Shown here: piece after piece, positions 54,305 to 63,033 of the stretch | Position numbering within the stretch: position 1 is the stretch's first letter | Layout of the letters: every line of letters starts with the position of its first letter | DNA from: HGM10766 sp900757295 | Lineage (GTDB): Bacteria; Bacillota_I; Bacilli_A; RF39; UBA660 | DNA: 64,000 bases | Assembly: GCA_025992315.1 (NCBI GenBank) | Contig: DAJPHG010000001.1 | Coordinates: 558,001 to 622,000 of the forward strand | Direction: 5' to 3' | The notes under the pieces: model-generated | Database searches by the model: none | What the model was told of the DNA's origin: nothing | What the model saw: the letters and a program-made list of their open reading frames with translations, nothing else | Translations under genes and position numbers: made by a program

Positions 54305-55150
54305 ATGGATGAAAAAAGAAAAATTGCAGGTATTTATAAAAGAGTATCTACATTAGACCAAAAACGAGAAGGATTTAGTTTACCAGAACAAGAAGAAAAA
54401 TTAAGAGAGTTTTGTAAGTTTAAAGGTTATGATATTTACAAAGTATATGAGGATTCAGGAATAAGTGCTAAAAATGATAAAAGACCATCATATCAAGAAA
54501 TGATACAAGATATTAAAGATAAAAAGATTAATGTTATAATTGCTTTTAAATTAGATAGATTAACAAGAAGTGTTTATGATATTGAAAAATTAATGAAGTT
54601 TGTTAACGATTATGAGTGTGATGTTGATTGTATGGCAGATGAATCTAATACTACTACTTCAAATGGTAGAATGGTTATGAGAATAATGACTAGTGTTAGT
54701 CAAAATGAAATAGAAAAATGTAGTGAAAGAACAAAATTTGGAATGGTTGGAGCTATTAAATCAGGTAATATTCCAAATCGTAGTCCACTAGGTTTTACAA
54801 GAGATAATAAAAAGTTAGTACCAGATCCTCTTACAAAAGATATTATTGTTAGAGTATTTGATTTATATTTAGAAGGAAAAAGTCATCAAACTATTGCAAA
54901 TATATTTAATAAAGAGCAAGTATTAAATAAAACAAATTGGTATGACTCTACTATTCAAAAAATATTATCTAATGAGCTTTATAAAGGAGATTTTGTAAAT
55001 GGTAAAAGAACAAAGCACCCTATATATTACGAAAATGTAGTTGAATCAATAGTATCAAAAGAAAAATGGGATAATTTCCAAAGTCAAAATGGAAAACAGC
55101 TTTTTAAAGATTTTTTTAAGAAATTTAAAGAAATATGTGATAGTATTTAA
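54305..55150 (+). CDS. Large-serine-recombinase-type protein, C-terminally truncated
   Basis: About 281 residues. Resolvase domain with catalytic serine in YKRVSTLDQ near residue 13 and the arginine motif AFKLDRLTRS; then a recombinase domain (SPLGFTRDN, NKTNWYDSTIQKILSNELYKG). The family normally continues with a zinc-ribbon and a coiled coil to about 450-550 residues; here the chain ends after VSKEKWDNFQSQNGKQ in an unrelated lysine-rich tail. Integration needs that missing part, so the protein is probably crippled. The frame is open to 54284, but GTGTTAAAAAT precedes this ATG. Confidence 0.8.
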   Translation: MDEKRKIAGIYKRVSTLDQKREGFSLPEQEEKLREFCKFKGYDIYKVYEDSGISAKNDKRPSYQEMIQDIKDKKINVIIAFKLDRLTRSVYDIEKLMKFVNDYECDVDCMADESNTTTSNGRMVMRIMTSVSQNEIEKCSERTKFGMVGAIKSGNIPNRSPLGFTRDNKKLVPDPLTKDIIVRVFDLYLEGKSHQTIANIFNKEQVLNKTNWYDSTIQKILSNELYKGDFVNGKRTKHPIYYENVVESIVSKEKWDNFQSQNGKQLFKDFFKKFKEICDSI

Positions 55151-55159
55151 TAAAAATAA

Positions 55160-55370
55160 AACATCCATATTTACACCATAAAAAATATAAAACATCCGTA
55201 ATATGGATGTTCATAAAATTATTATAATTCCCTATAAAATAAGGGAAAATTTAACATATATGGAGTAATTGCTCCATATTAGTGTATTTTGCAAGTGCAA
55301 AATAAGAAATGATAGCATTATAAAACCATATAATATAAGTATTTATATATAGTAATGCTATCATTCCCTT
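55160..55370. other. Cluster of five inverted repeats
   Basis: Within 210 bases without a gene: ACATCC/GGATGT (55192-55211), TTCCCT/AGGGAA (55228-55247), ATATGGAG/CTCCATAT (55257-55279), ATTTTGCA/TGCAAAAT (55286-55303, two-base centre), and ATGATAGCATTA/TAATGCTATCAT (55309-55364). All arms are perfect or nearly so. The order suggests a folded RNA or an origin or binding-site array ahead of the paired genes at 55456 and 55820. No known motif is matched. Confidence 0.5.
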
Positions 55371-55455
55371 TATCCTGCTAATAATTATTATGATTTTCTT
55401 TAAATTTGTAATTTTATAATTTTGGATATATAATATTTTTCAAGAAAGGAGTTTT

Positions 55456-55830
55456 ATGGAAGAAAATAAAAAAATGAATCTAAGTTTTTCTGGTAATTTG
55501 AGCTATGTATTGTCGAATTTAGAACATGCCATAGATGAGGCCAAAGATTTAGAAGATAAAACATACCTAGAATTATCTAAAAAACAAATAATTGAATATT
55601 TAAACTATGTTTATAAAAAAATAAAATGTTGGCAAAAATGTTACAAAATAAAAAATTATGAATTAATTATGAGTGAATATAAAGAAATAGAATCTATTAT
55701 TTCACAATTAGAACTATGTTTAGTAGAATTTGATAATAAATTTCATATAGAAGGTATATCATATTCTATATTCCAAATTGGTAAGATTTTATCTAAAATA
55801 AAGAAAGAGAGTGATAAAGATGGCAGATGA
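55456..55830 (+). CDS. Small helical protein, first of a pair
   Basis: 124 residues, no signal peptide. Nearly all helix by composition (NLEHAIDEAKDLEDKTYLEL, KKIKCWQKCYKIKNYEL), probably a helical bundle. AAGGAG precedes the ATG. It overlaps the CFI-box gene (55820) by 11 bases, so both proteins are made together. No family recognised; it could be an antitoxin-like or adaptor partner, but there is no direct evidence. Confidence 0.55.
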   Translation: MEENKKMNLSFSGNLSYVLSNLEHAIDEAKDLEDKTYLELSKKQIIEYLNYVYKKIKCWQKCYKIKNYELIMSEYKEIESIISQLELCLVEFDNKFHIEGISYSIFQIGKILSKIKKESDKDGR

Positions 55831-56365
55831 TAAACCAATAATAAAAGTAACTACTCCAAATAGTAGTAAATACGATACTAAAATTGATGTATATACATCA
55901 GATCCTAAGGGTCCACATGAATCAATTCATATAGCAGTCGATAGTGATTCGAAATCCGCACATATTATAGACACAACAAACGGTAGTACAGAACATACTG
56001 ATATTAAATGTTATTTAACTTCAGCTTGCATGAAATATTTTCAAGAAAAGTTTGATGATAATTGTTATGAATTAACAATATTAAGATGGTTTAGAGACAA
56101 TTTTGTATCAAAAGAAGATATAGAACATTATTATGAAGTAGCACCAATTATTGTAGAAAGTATTAATAATGAAGAAAGAGCTTACATCATTTATGATTAC
56201 ATTTATGATAATGTAGTTGATTATTGCGTTGAACAAATTGAACAAGGAAACTTTGATAAAGCATATAGTAGATATAAAAATAGTGTTTTAACTTTAGAAG
56301 AACAATTTGCCAAACCATTCTTGCAACAGAGATTTGTAAAAACTTTAAAAAAAACTATTATATAA
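55820..56365 (+). CDS. Protein with CFI-box-like C-terminal region
   Basis: About 181 residues. A beta-rich N-terminal part (ITVKVTTPNSSK-type start, PHESIHIAVDSDSKSAHII) leads to a region of CYLTSACMKYF...LTILRWFRDNF...IEHYYEVAPIIV. The order C-aromatic-aliphatic-x-x-A, LRxFRD and YYxxAP is that of the CFI-box domain seen at the C-termini of many uncharacterised proteins. Here it is central and followed by a 65-residue helical end. Two Cys residues flank the TSA. Role unknown. Confidence 0.6.
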   Translation: MADDKPIIKVTTPNSSKYDTKIDVYTSDPKGPHESIHIAVDSDSKSAHIIDTTNGSTEHTDIKCYLTSACMKYFQEKFDDNCYELTILRWFRDNFVSKEDIEHYYEVAPIIVESINNEERAYIIYDYIYDNVVDYCVEQIEQGNFDKAYSRYKNSVLTLEEQFAKPFLQQRFVKTLKKTII

Positions 56366-56657
56366 AAATTATGGGTTGCTGATAAAGTAAGTTTACAATT
56401 TTTCTATATGCATGATTGTAGACTTTTTGACTAATTAACATGTTAATGAAAAAACATAGAGACAATAATCAAATAATTGAATTATTTTAACAAAGAACTG
56501 ATGAAGGTATATCGATGACATAGTGCTGAATAACAAATAAATATTATTAATTCAAAATTTTAATATAATTTTAATATTTCATGTTATACTTATATTAGTT
56601 AGCAATTTATTACTACCTATAAATTTATACCTAGTGGTTGTTATACTTTCACCAAAA
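56366..56657. other. Decayed sequence without an intact gene
   Basis: Only short frames, for example KKHRDNNQIIELF near 56450, which may be a relic of a relaxase or recombinase. TATACTT-like boxes stand near 56585. Copy B of the tRNA module follows. Confidence 0.3.
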
Positions 56658-56658
56658 G

Positions 56659-56731
56659 GGCACCATTGGCGAATCTGTTCGAACTATTCGAGCTTTGATA
56701 TATAGAATCAATCAGAAATGATTGATTTTTT
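56659..56731 (+). repeat. tRNA-Leu 3' module, copy B (most diverged)
   Basis: GGCACCA at 56659-56665 is followed by a TTCGA/TCGAg hairpin and a GAAA-loop terminator AATCAATCA/TGATTGATT with six T residues (56706-56731). The arrangement is as in copies A and C, but the sequence has drifted. A ribosome site (GAAAGGTGG) and small gene follow. Confidence 0.6.
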
Positions 56732-56767
56732 CGTTTTATAAGAAAAAATCATAGAAAGGTGGAATCT

Positions 56768-57240
56768 ATGATTAAGTTTATTAAAAAAGAAATAGAGATT
56801 GAAGAATCTTTAAAACAACGAATAATGAATATCAAAATATACAAGAATTATCTATAACATTAACTAATGTTGATGAAGAACTTAAATATAATCGTGAACA
56901 AATTAATATATTAACTGAAAATAATAATAGTTTAGAGTTAAGAGTGAAAACACTAGATGATAAGGTAAAGAAAAAAGATGATGAAATAAATGAATTAAAA
57001 GAAGAAAATAATTTATTAAAAACTTCATTAGATACTTTACAAAAATTATTTGATAAACTTATTAAATTCTTAAAGGATAGAATGTTTAATAAAAAAGAAA
57101 AAGATAAATATTATGACTTTTCAGTTGACTTATATACTCATGGAATTATAAATGATAAGGAAATTAAAGATATAAAAGATAATTATGATTATTCAAAAGA
57201 AAAAGAATCAAAAAATAAAAATGATGATTTTGAATTGTAA
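56768..57240 (+). pseudogene. Coiled-coil protein, possible Mob/Pre relaxase tail, frameshifted
   Basis: A 29-codon frame from ATG 56768 stops at 56857. The coding sense then continues in another frame to 57240: a long coiled coil (about residues 20-90), then IKFLKDRMFNKKEKDKYYDF and a tail ending KNKNDDFEL. Such a coiled-coil end with an acidic FEL finish is also present at 60277-60633 (DCFEL), there joined to a different N-terminus. The pattern is that of MobV/Pre plasmid-recombination proteins. The relaxase domain itself is missing. Confidence 0.5.
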
Positions 57241-57329
57241 TATAAAGGTTTTACATATTTAATAAAAAAAGATGTTTTTATGCTATAATTAGTATAGTTA
57301 AATACAAAAGTATTAATTGAGGTGAAAAT

Positions 57330-57960
57330 TTGAAAGTAGCAATTATTTGTAAAATGGAGAATTATAAAGATGATTATCCATTTAATATAAGATATATATT
57401 AGATGAAGCATATAAAAAAATATTTTATGAATTAGAGGCTTTAATAATTCCAATAATATCAGAAAATAGTTCAGAAGAAATAGCTAATATATGTGATGCA
57501 TTAATATTACCTGGAAGTGCTATAGGTGTAGATCCAAAATATTATAATGATATTCCATTTCCGGGAAAAAATATAAATATGATGAATATAAATTAGATAA
57601 AAAAGTAATAGATTTGTTTGTAAAATACAATAAACCTATTTTGGAAATATGTGGTTGACTTCAAACTTTAAATGTATATTTTGGTGGAGATTTAAATCAA
57701 AATATTTTAAATCACAAATTATATGATGGAAGTACGCATAATATTAAGATTTAAATTCTTTTCTAAATAATGTATATAAACAAGAGGTAATTGAAGTTAA
57801 TTTATATCATAGACAAGCAATAAGGAATTTGGCATCAAATTTTAAAGTGACAGCAGTTAGTGAAGATGGGATAAGAGAAGCTATAGAAGATGGTAATATA
57901 ATTGGTGTTCAATATCATCCAGAAAAATTAGACAATATAAAATTAATAAATAAAAAGTAG
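57330..57960 (+). pseudogene. Class I glutamine amidotransferase (PuuD-like), broken
   Basis: Starts at TTG behind GAGGTGAAAA. The first frame (88 codons) gives the N-terminal part with CDALILPGSAIGVDPKYY. After a frame change come ILEICG-stop-LQTLNVYFGG, where the TGA replaces a glycine next to the nucleophile, then another frame change, and HRQAIRNLASNFKVTAVSED with the catalytic dyad GVQYHPEKLD at the end (57900-57950). The gene was a gamma-glutamyl hydrolase or amidotransferase and is dead through at least one stop and two shifts. Confidence 0.75.
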
Positions 57961-57970
57961 GTGAAAATTT

Positions 57971-58576
57971 ATGAGAATAGGAATAGATATAGATGGTGTT
58001 TTAACAGATTTTGAAAAATGGCAATTAGAATTTGGTAGTAAATTTTTTATAAAATATAATAAGAATATTGCAAATCCAGATGCATATGATAGTGATACTG
58101 TTTTTAATGTGACAAAAGAAATGGACTCTGAGTTTTGGCATGATTATTTATATGGCTATGCTAAAAATGAACCTGCAAGAAAATTTGCTGGTGAAGTTAT
58201 AGATAAATTAAAAGATAAAGGTTATGAAATATATATAATAACAGCGAGATATCTTACTGATAGAAACGATAATTTAGGAAAAGAAATGAGAAACATTGTA
58301 ATAGAATGGTTAAAAGAAAATAGTATAAATTATGATAAAATAATTTTTAGTCCAGAAGATAAGTTTGAAATATGTAAAGAAAATAATATAAGTATAATGA
58401 TAGAAGATAAAGTGGAAAACATTAATAATATATCTAAGATTATACCAGTTGTATGTTTTAATGCAGCATATAATAAGATATGCAATGGTAAAAATGTTTT
58501 TAGAGCATATACTTGGTACGATATTTATTACCAAATAACAAATGTAATTAAAAATGAAGAGATTAGTACAAATTAG
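57971..58576 (+). CDS. HAD-superfamily 5'-nucleotidase-like phosphatase
   Basis: 201 residues. MRIGIDIDGVLTDFEKWQL carries the DxDxV nucleophile. YIITARYLTDRND is the motif II region, and IMIEDKVENI the motif III pair. FWHDYLYGYAKNEPAR lies in the cap. AGGTGAAAAT precedes the ATG. It overlaps the transporter gene by 23 bases. It is the best preserved of the cargo genes between tRNA copies B and C. Confidence 0.85.
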   Translation: MRIGIDIDGVLTDFEKWQLEFGSKFFIKYNKNIANPDAYDSDTVFNVTKEMDSEFWHDYLYGYAKNEPARKFAGEVIDKLKDKGYEIYIITARYLTDRNDNLGKEMRNIVIEWLKENSINYDKIIFSPEDKFEICKENNISIMIEDKVENINNISKIIPVVCFNAAYNKICNGKNVFRAYTWYDIYYQITNVIKNEEISTN

Positions 58577-59720
58577 TTTTGATACTTTATTATTATCAAT
58601 AATACCTATTGTAATATGGAATGCATTAGGTCTTATATTATCTAAAGATTTAGTTGTTACATTTTCAATTACATATCCTATTCAATTTCTATTTTCTATA
58701 TTTTATTATATTTTTGCTGTAGGTCCTAATATTACGGCAGAAAAAAAGAAAGATAAAAATATAGTTTATTCTAATATTTTCTTAGGAATATTAGTAGGAA
58801 CGTTAATTTTATTAATATTGATTTTTAAATGCAATATTTTTCTATTAATAATGAATGTTAATGTATCAGTTTTTAGAATATTTACAATTTATTCCTTGTT
58901 TAACATTTTTTATTCTTATGTGCTTAAACTTGTATTAGAAAAATTATATTATGAAAAAGAAAATAAAATAGCCAATTTAATAAGCATATTGTTTAATATT
59001 GTTAATTTAATATTAGTTGTAGTTTTAGCAATTATTACTAAAAGCCAATATATAACATCAATTATAACACTAATTACAATGGGATTTTTATTACTTATTA
59101 TTTTGTTTTTAAATATTAAAAAGTTTAAAATTAATATTTCATTACTCGACAATATTAAAAATAGTTCCATTGGAATTGTAGAAAATATATCGATGTTCAT
59201 TATTTATTTTTTTGGACATATTAATTCTTATTCATTTGGAATGGAATATATATTGGCTTCTACCTTTGTTGGTATTGTTTCAGATACGCAATGGGATATG
59301 ATATATGCAATTCAAACGGCAGTACATATAGATGTAAGTAAAGAAAAATTTTCTTTTAAAGAACATTTAAAAAATGGCTATAAATTAGCTGTTGTACTCA
59401 TTTTATCTTCGATTATAATGGCATTTGTTTTATATAGATTATATAATCCGGATATAATTATCTTTTTAATTTATTTTCTTGTACAGATAGTTTTTATGTT
59501 AGTTTTTCCAGTTATATCAATAAGACAACATTATTTACAAATAAAATCAAAAGAAACTAATACTAGACCAACATTACATTCAGGTATAGCAAAAACTCTT
59601 AGAACTTTATGTTCTTTTATTCACAATCCTTTTTGTACTTACATAGGTCAGATAGTAGAAATGATTTATAATTATGTTTATACTAAAATTGTTTCTCAAA
59701 GTATTTCTGAAATTAGATAA
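58554..59720 (+). CDS. MATE-like or flippase-like membrane transporter
   Basis: 388 residues with about eleven membrane helices, for example LLSIIPIVIWNALGLIL and FLFSIFYYIFAVGPNITA at the start. The pattern fits the MATE/flippase superfamily. At 388 residues it is a little short and may lack a helix. The C-terminal half has SFGMEYILASTFVGIVSDTQ, then WDMIYAIQTAVHID. It overlaps the HAD nucleotidase, so the two would be made together. The substrate cannot be deduced. Confidence 0.72.
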   Translation: MKRLVQISFDTLLLSIIPIVIWNALGLILSKDLVVTFSITYPIQFLFSIFYYIFAVGPNITAEKKKDKNIVYSNIFLGILVGTLILLILIFKCNIFLLIMNVNVSVFRIFTIYSLFNIFYSYVLKLVLEKLYYEKENKIANLISILFNIVNLILVVVLAIITKSQYITSIITLITMGFLLLIILFLNIKKFKINISLLDNIKNSSIGIVENISMFIIYFFGHINSYSFGMEYILASTFVGIVSDTQWDMIYAIQTAVHIDVSKEKFSFKEHLKNGYKLAVVLILSSIIMAFVLYRLYNPDIIIFLIYFLVQIVFMLVFPVISIRQHYLQIKSKETNTRPTLHSGIAKTLRTLCSFIHNPFCTYIGQIVEMIYNYVYTKIVSQSISEIR

Positions 59721-59804
59721 AATTTAGTATTTTAAATATAAATTATAAAATAATTAGTAGCAAAGTATTGCTACTTTTTCTTTGTTTGATAAAATGTAAA
59801 TAGT

Positions 59805-59965
59805 GATTGATTCAAAATCAGTCGCCTTTGTGCAAAAGTTGTAGATAACTACGGCAACGGCACCAGATTGATAGGAAACTCGGACACATCCTGAGTTTAA
59901 GTAATAGATTACTAACAGAAATGTTAGTTTTTTTCTGCTTAAAACGAAAGGATGAGTGATAATTA
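59805..59965 (+). repeat. tRNA-Leu 3' half plus terminator module, copy C
   Basis: The stretch 59805-59865 resembles the second half of a tRNA-Leu: anticodon-loop-like TTCAAAATC, a class II variable-arm piece GTCGCCTTTG, a decayed T arm and GGCACCA. It is followed by the same 27 bases as copy A (one mismatch, 59859-59885), a GAGTTT hairpin and a GAAA-loop terminator CTAACA/TGTTAG with seven T residues (59912-59934). Attachment sites often carry such tRNA 3' ends. No 5' half is present, so it is not a working tRNA. Confidence 0.72.
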
Positions 59966-60276
59966 TGTTTGAGATAGAAACTAAAAATAAGTGATTAACT
60001 TAATAGAAAGATAGACATGATATGTCGGTTTGCTTGTGTTAAACCACATATATTAAAAGTTAAAGAAAGTGATTACTTAATACTAGAAGAATATGATAAA
60101 TTTATTATTTGATTATCAATCTATTATAAAAAGGAACTAAAGAAAATGTTCAAAGAAACATTCGTTTAACGGATTTTAAGGTGTCTTTAGCTCCCATATC
60201 TTGATAGAATGTCAAGATATCTAGGGAGTTATACATCTTGTCTTATTTATTCAAGATACTATTTTAGGGGGGATAT
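59966..60276. other. Relic of the small gene, then an inverted repeat
   Basis: 60010-60112 encodes RKIDMICRF, then ACVKPHILKVKESDYLIL and a stop, a broken relative of the gene at 53964. At 60191-60228 CTCCC...ATATCTTGA pairs with TCAAGATAT...GGGAG (about 14 pairs with a small bulge), a strong hairpin without a T run. GGGGGG stands before the ATG at 60277. Confidence 0.5.
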
Positions 60277-60633
60277 ATGATTGAAGAACTATCTTATTCA
60301 TTACATATTGGTAATGATAAAAAAACTAAAACAAGTAAGGCAAAACAAATTGCTAAAGAAAGGCCTATAAACTTTAACAATAATGCCAGTCAAAATGGTA
60401 TTCAGTTATCAAAAGTAGAATCATGGAAGCAAAGAGTTAATGAAATTGTAGATTTTATATCTGAAAGAGTTAAAGGATTCTTTGATAATATGATAAAAAG
60501 TAAATATAAAGATGTTGTAGATGACTTAATGGAGAATAATATACTGACTGAAAATGAATATAAAAGAATTTGTGATATTACTATTAAAAAAGAAAATAAA
60601 GAAGATAAAAATAAAGATTGTTTTGAATTATAA
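60277..60633 (+). CDS. Possible MobV/Pre relaxase remnant: N-terminus joined to C-terminal tail
   Basis: 118 codons. The start MIEELSYSLHIGNDKKTKTS, then KAKQIAKERPINFNNNASQN, looks like the N-terminus of a plasmid-recombination (Mob/Pre) protein. From about residue 50 the sequence changes to a helical tail ending DKNKDCFEL, matching the tail of the coiled-coil gene at 56768. The large catalytic middle is absent, so an in-frame deletion probably fused the two ends. No relaxase activity is expected. Confidence 0.5.
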   Translation: MIEELSYSLHIGNDKKTKTSKAKQIAKERPINFNNNASQNGIQLSKVESWKQRVNEIVDFISERVKGFFDNMIKSKYKDVVDDLMENNILTENEYKRICDITIKKENKEDKNKDCFEL

Positions 60634-60718
60634 AGATAATTAACTAAATTTTATGATAAAATTGATATAGGAAGACGATTAGTTAGACAAGTCTGACTAT
60701 TTAGAAAGGAGCAAAAAT

Positions 60719-61458
60719 ATGGCAAAAGATTTAGTAAAAACTGAAATAAATGTTATAGATAATAAAATAGGAATAATGAGAATTGGAGATGTAGATTATA
60801 TATCACTTACCGATTATGAATAACAAAAATTTTAAAGGGTGCGAATTCGCTACCTTTAAAAACGAAGCAGATAGTAATAAATTTAAAATGTCCCTACAAA
60901 AATGGATTAAAGAAACTAATGCAATTGGAATTGTTTCAAAATCTGGAAGATATGATGGTGGAACATTTGCGCATCCTGATATTGCATTTGAATTTGCTAG
61001 TTGGTTAAGTCCTGAATTTAAACTTTATTTAATAAAGGAATTTAAAAGATTAAAAAGTAATGAAAGTTATCAACAAAAAATTGAATGGCATGCTAATAGG
61101 TTATTATATAAATTAAACTATGTAGTTCATACAGATGCAGTTAAAAATTATATAGTTGCTACACTAACAGAAGAACAAAAAAAGATTTGTATATGCTGAA
61201 GAAGCAGATGTATTAAATGTAGCGTTATTTGGAATGACTGCTAAAGAATGGAGACAAGAAAATCCAGAACTTGCTAAAAAAGGAAATATTAGAGACTATA
61301 CAGACATTCTACATTTAGTATTGTTAAGTAATATTGAAGTATTAAATGACAGTATGATTGATGATAATATAAGTCAAAAAGAAAGAATAGAAAAATTAAA
61401 TCAAACTGCAAGAAGACAATTAGAAATACTTATTTGTGATAAAAATATTATAGATTGA
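60719..61458 (+). pseudogene. KilA-N domain phage-type protein, broken
   Basis: The start (MAKDLVKTEINVIDNKIGIM, then DVDYISLTDYE) stops near 60823. The middle continues in another frame with NKNFKGCEFATFKNEADSN, WIKETNAIGIVSKSGRYDGG and DIAFEFASWLSPEFKLYLI, the KilA-N signature. The frame breaks again at about 61199 and ends with YAEEADVLNVALFGMTAKEW to 61458. In relatives about 30 residues stand between ISLTD and NFKG; they are deleted here. AGAAAGGAG lies at the start. The gene is dead. Confidence 0.8.
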
Positions 61459-61497
61459 GAATATAGATGAAAATAATAAATTAACAGGAGGAAAATT

Positions 61498-61938
61498 ATG
61501 AAAAGTGAAATAAAGCAGGTTACAAATATTGCTGATGCCAATAGATGTGATGAATTATTAACCAAATTAATACAAGATGAACGACAATATAACGATACAA
61601 TAGATGAAAATTACGTAGTTACTAATCATTTTAATACAATGTTAAATGATGAAAATATTATCATACTAGCCAAGTACATAAATAATATTATAGTTGGATA
61701 TATATTAATTAGAAAAATGGATGATAATACTTGTTTATTAGATGGATTGTATGTTGAAAAAGAATATAGAAATAAAGGTATAGCAAAATCACTATTAACA
61801 GAAGCAATTTTACGAATTCAAAATATGAATGTAAGATATATAGATATAAAAGTTATGTACAATAATATAATAGCTAAACATATTTATGAAAAGCTAGACT
61901 TTGTTAACTATGAAATTAAAATGAGAAAATCAATATAA
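61498..61938 (+). CDS. GNAT-family acetyltransferase
   Basis: 146 residues behind a perfect AGGAGGAAAATT. LLDGLYVEKEYRNKGIAKSLLTEAI carries the acetyl-CoA loop (RNKGIA), and IKVMYNNIIAKHIYEKLDFV is the C-terminal strand pair. The first 45 residues are charged, with NHFNTML. It is complete by length and motifs. It is the only intact cargo gene in the 60-63 kb relic zone. Confidence 0.88.
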   Translation: MKSEIKQVTNIADANRCDELLTKLIQDERQYNDTIDENYVVTNHFNTMLNDENIIILAKYINNIIVGYILIRKMDDNTCLLDGLYVEKEYRNKGIAKSLLTEAILRIQNMNVRYIDIKVMYNNIIAKHIYEKLDFVNYEIKMRKSI

Positions 61939-61949
61939 GTCATTATGGC

Positions 61950-62392
61950 ATGCCAACTATAAATTCAATATGTATTGGAAGTCAGTGGGAGCAATTAGAT
62001 TATACACTTTTGACTGCTCCTAAGAATGATATCTTTTTAGTACATCCTGAGATTGATTCTAACAATTTAAATAATATAGTATTAGATGGTAAAAATATAA
62101 CTTTGAGACCACATGGTTGTGGAGTGAGAATGAATAATCCTGAGGATAAGATTGAATATTTTGAATGTTGAATAAAAATTGGTAATAATATTTACAAAAG
62201 TGAAGAAAATGTGAGAATAGGTGTAGATGTTGCAGTGAGAACAAATGGAATGACACATGGTGAATTAGATAATCATATAGAAAAAATATTCTTTAAATAA
62301 TGAAGGGTATGTAAACTTTTTAGAGAATGTTATTTTAGATTTCTATGCAAAAAGAGAGCTTTTAAATAATAAACAAAAGAAGTTAATACGAA
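61950..62392 (+). pseudogene. Unrecognised gene, broken
   Basis: The first frame (73 codons) includes IVLDGKNITLRPHGCGVRMN and stops at TGA 62169. The same frame continues beyond the stop with IKIGNNIYKSEENVRIGVDV and MTHGELDNHIEKIFF, then shifts to SLNNEGYVNFLENVILDFYA to 62392. The parts read as one protein of about 145 residues with one stop and one shift. I do not recognise the family. Confidence 0.5.
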
Positions 62393-62432
62393 AAAAGCAT
62401 TAATTATAAAAAATTATTGAGGTATATTGTGT

Positions 62433-62908
62433 TTGAAGTTGAAAGTTTTAAAAAGTATTAGAGAGATATCAGAACAAAATTTTGAAAAGATATAAAATGA
62501 TATTTATCAATTTACATTAAATTTGTATGATTATCCTACTTACAAGAATTTGTACTTTAATAAGCAAATTCCAGGCATTATTAGTGGAGAAAGAGACATA
62601 TTATTTGTTAGATATAATAATAAAATTATTGCTGCAATATGTTTAAAAAAACTAGAGATGAGAAAAAAATTTGTATGATATATGTTTGTAAAAAATATAG
62701 AAATCAGGGAATAGGAACAAAAATAATTGAACAATCATTTAATTATTTAGAAACAAAAAAGCCTTTAATAACATTGCCTGATTATAAAATTGAAATGTTT
62801 AAACCATTAATAAAAAAGTATAATTGGCAGTTATCAGAAGTTTTAGATAACTTTTATAATAATAGATCAAAAGAACTATGCTTTAATGGAACCTTAGCAA
62901 GAAAATAG
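62433..62908 (+). pseudogene. GNAT-family acetyltransferase, broken
   Basis: TTG at 62433 behind GAGGT. Frame one (MKLKVLKSIREISEQNFEKI, stop, NDIYQFTLNLYDYPTY, then IIAAICLKK) leads into a second frame at about 62639 with EKKICMIYVCKKYRNQGIGT, the acetyl-CoA loop, and PDYKIEMFKPLIKKYNWQL. One stop and one frameshift separate it from a working GNAT. Confidence 0.7.
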
Positions 62909-63033
62909 AAAATTATTATGATCATAATGGAGTAATTTAATATTGAATATTTTAAAATAAATTTTATATTTATTGAATAAAAATTTTCGAATTATTTTAG
63001 TATATGATATAATTGAAGTTAGGAGGGTGTAAA

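Noticed and set aside
55160..55370. CRISPR array at the hairpin cluster.
   Set aside because: The five hairpins differ in sequence and spacing. There is no repeated unit and no cas gene in the window.
57640..57670. In-frame TGA next to the amidotransferase nucleophile (ICG-TGA-LQT), suggesting recoding, selenocysteine or a reassigned TGA codon.
   Set aside because: The same gene has further frame breaks downstream. Intact housekeeping genes use TGG for tryptophan and are not interrupted by TGA. Simple pseudogene decay (GGA to TGA) is enough.
59805..59865. A second functional tRNA-Leu.
   Set aside because: Only a second-half-like sequence is present. The 5' acceptor and D arm are missing and the T arm is decayed.
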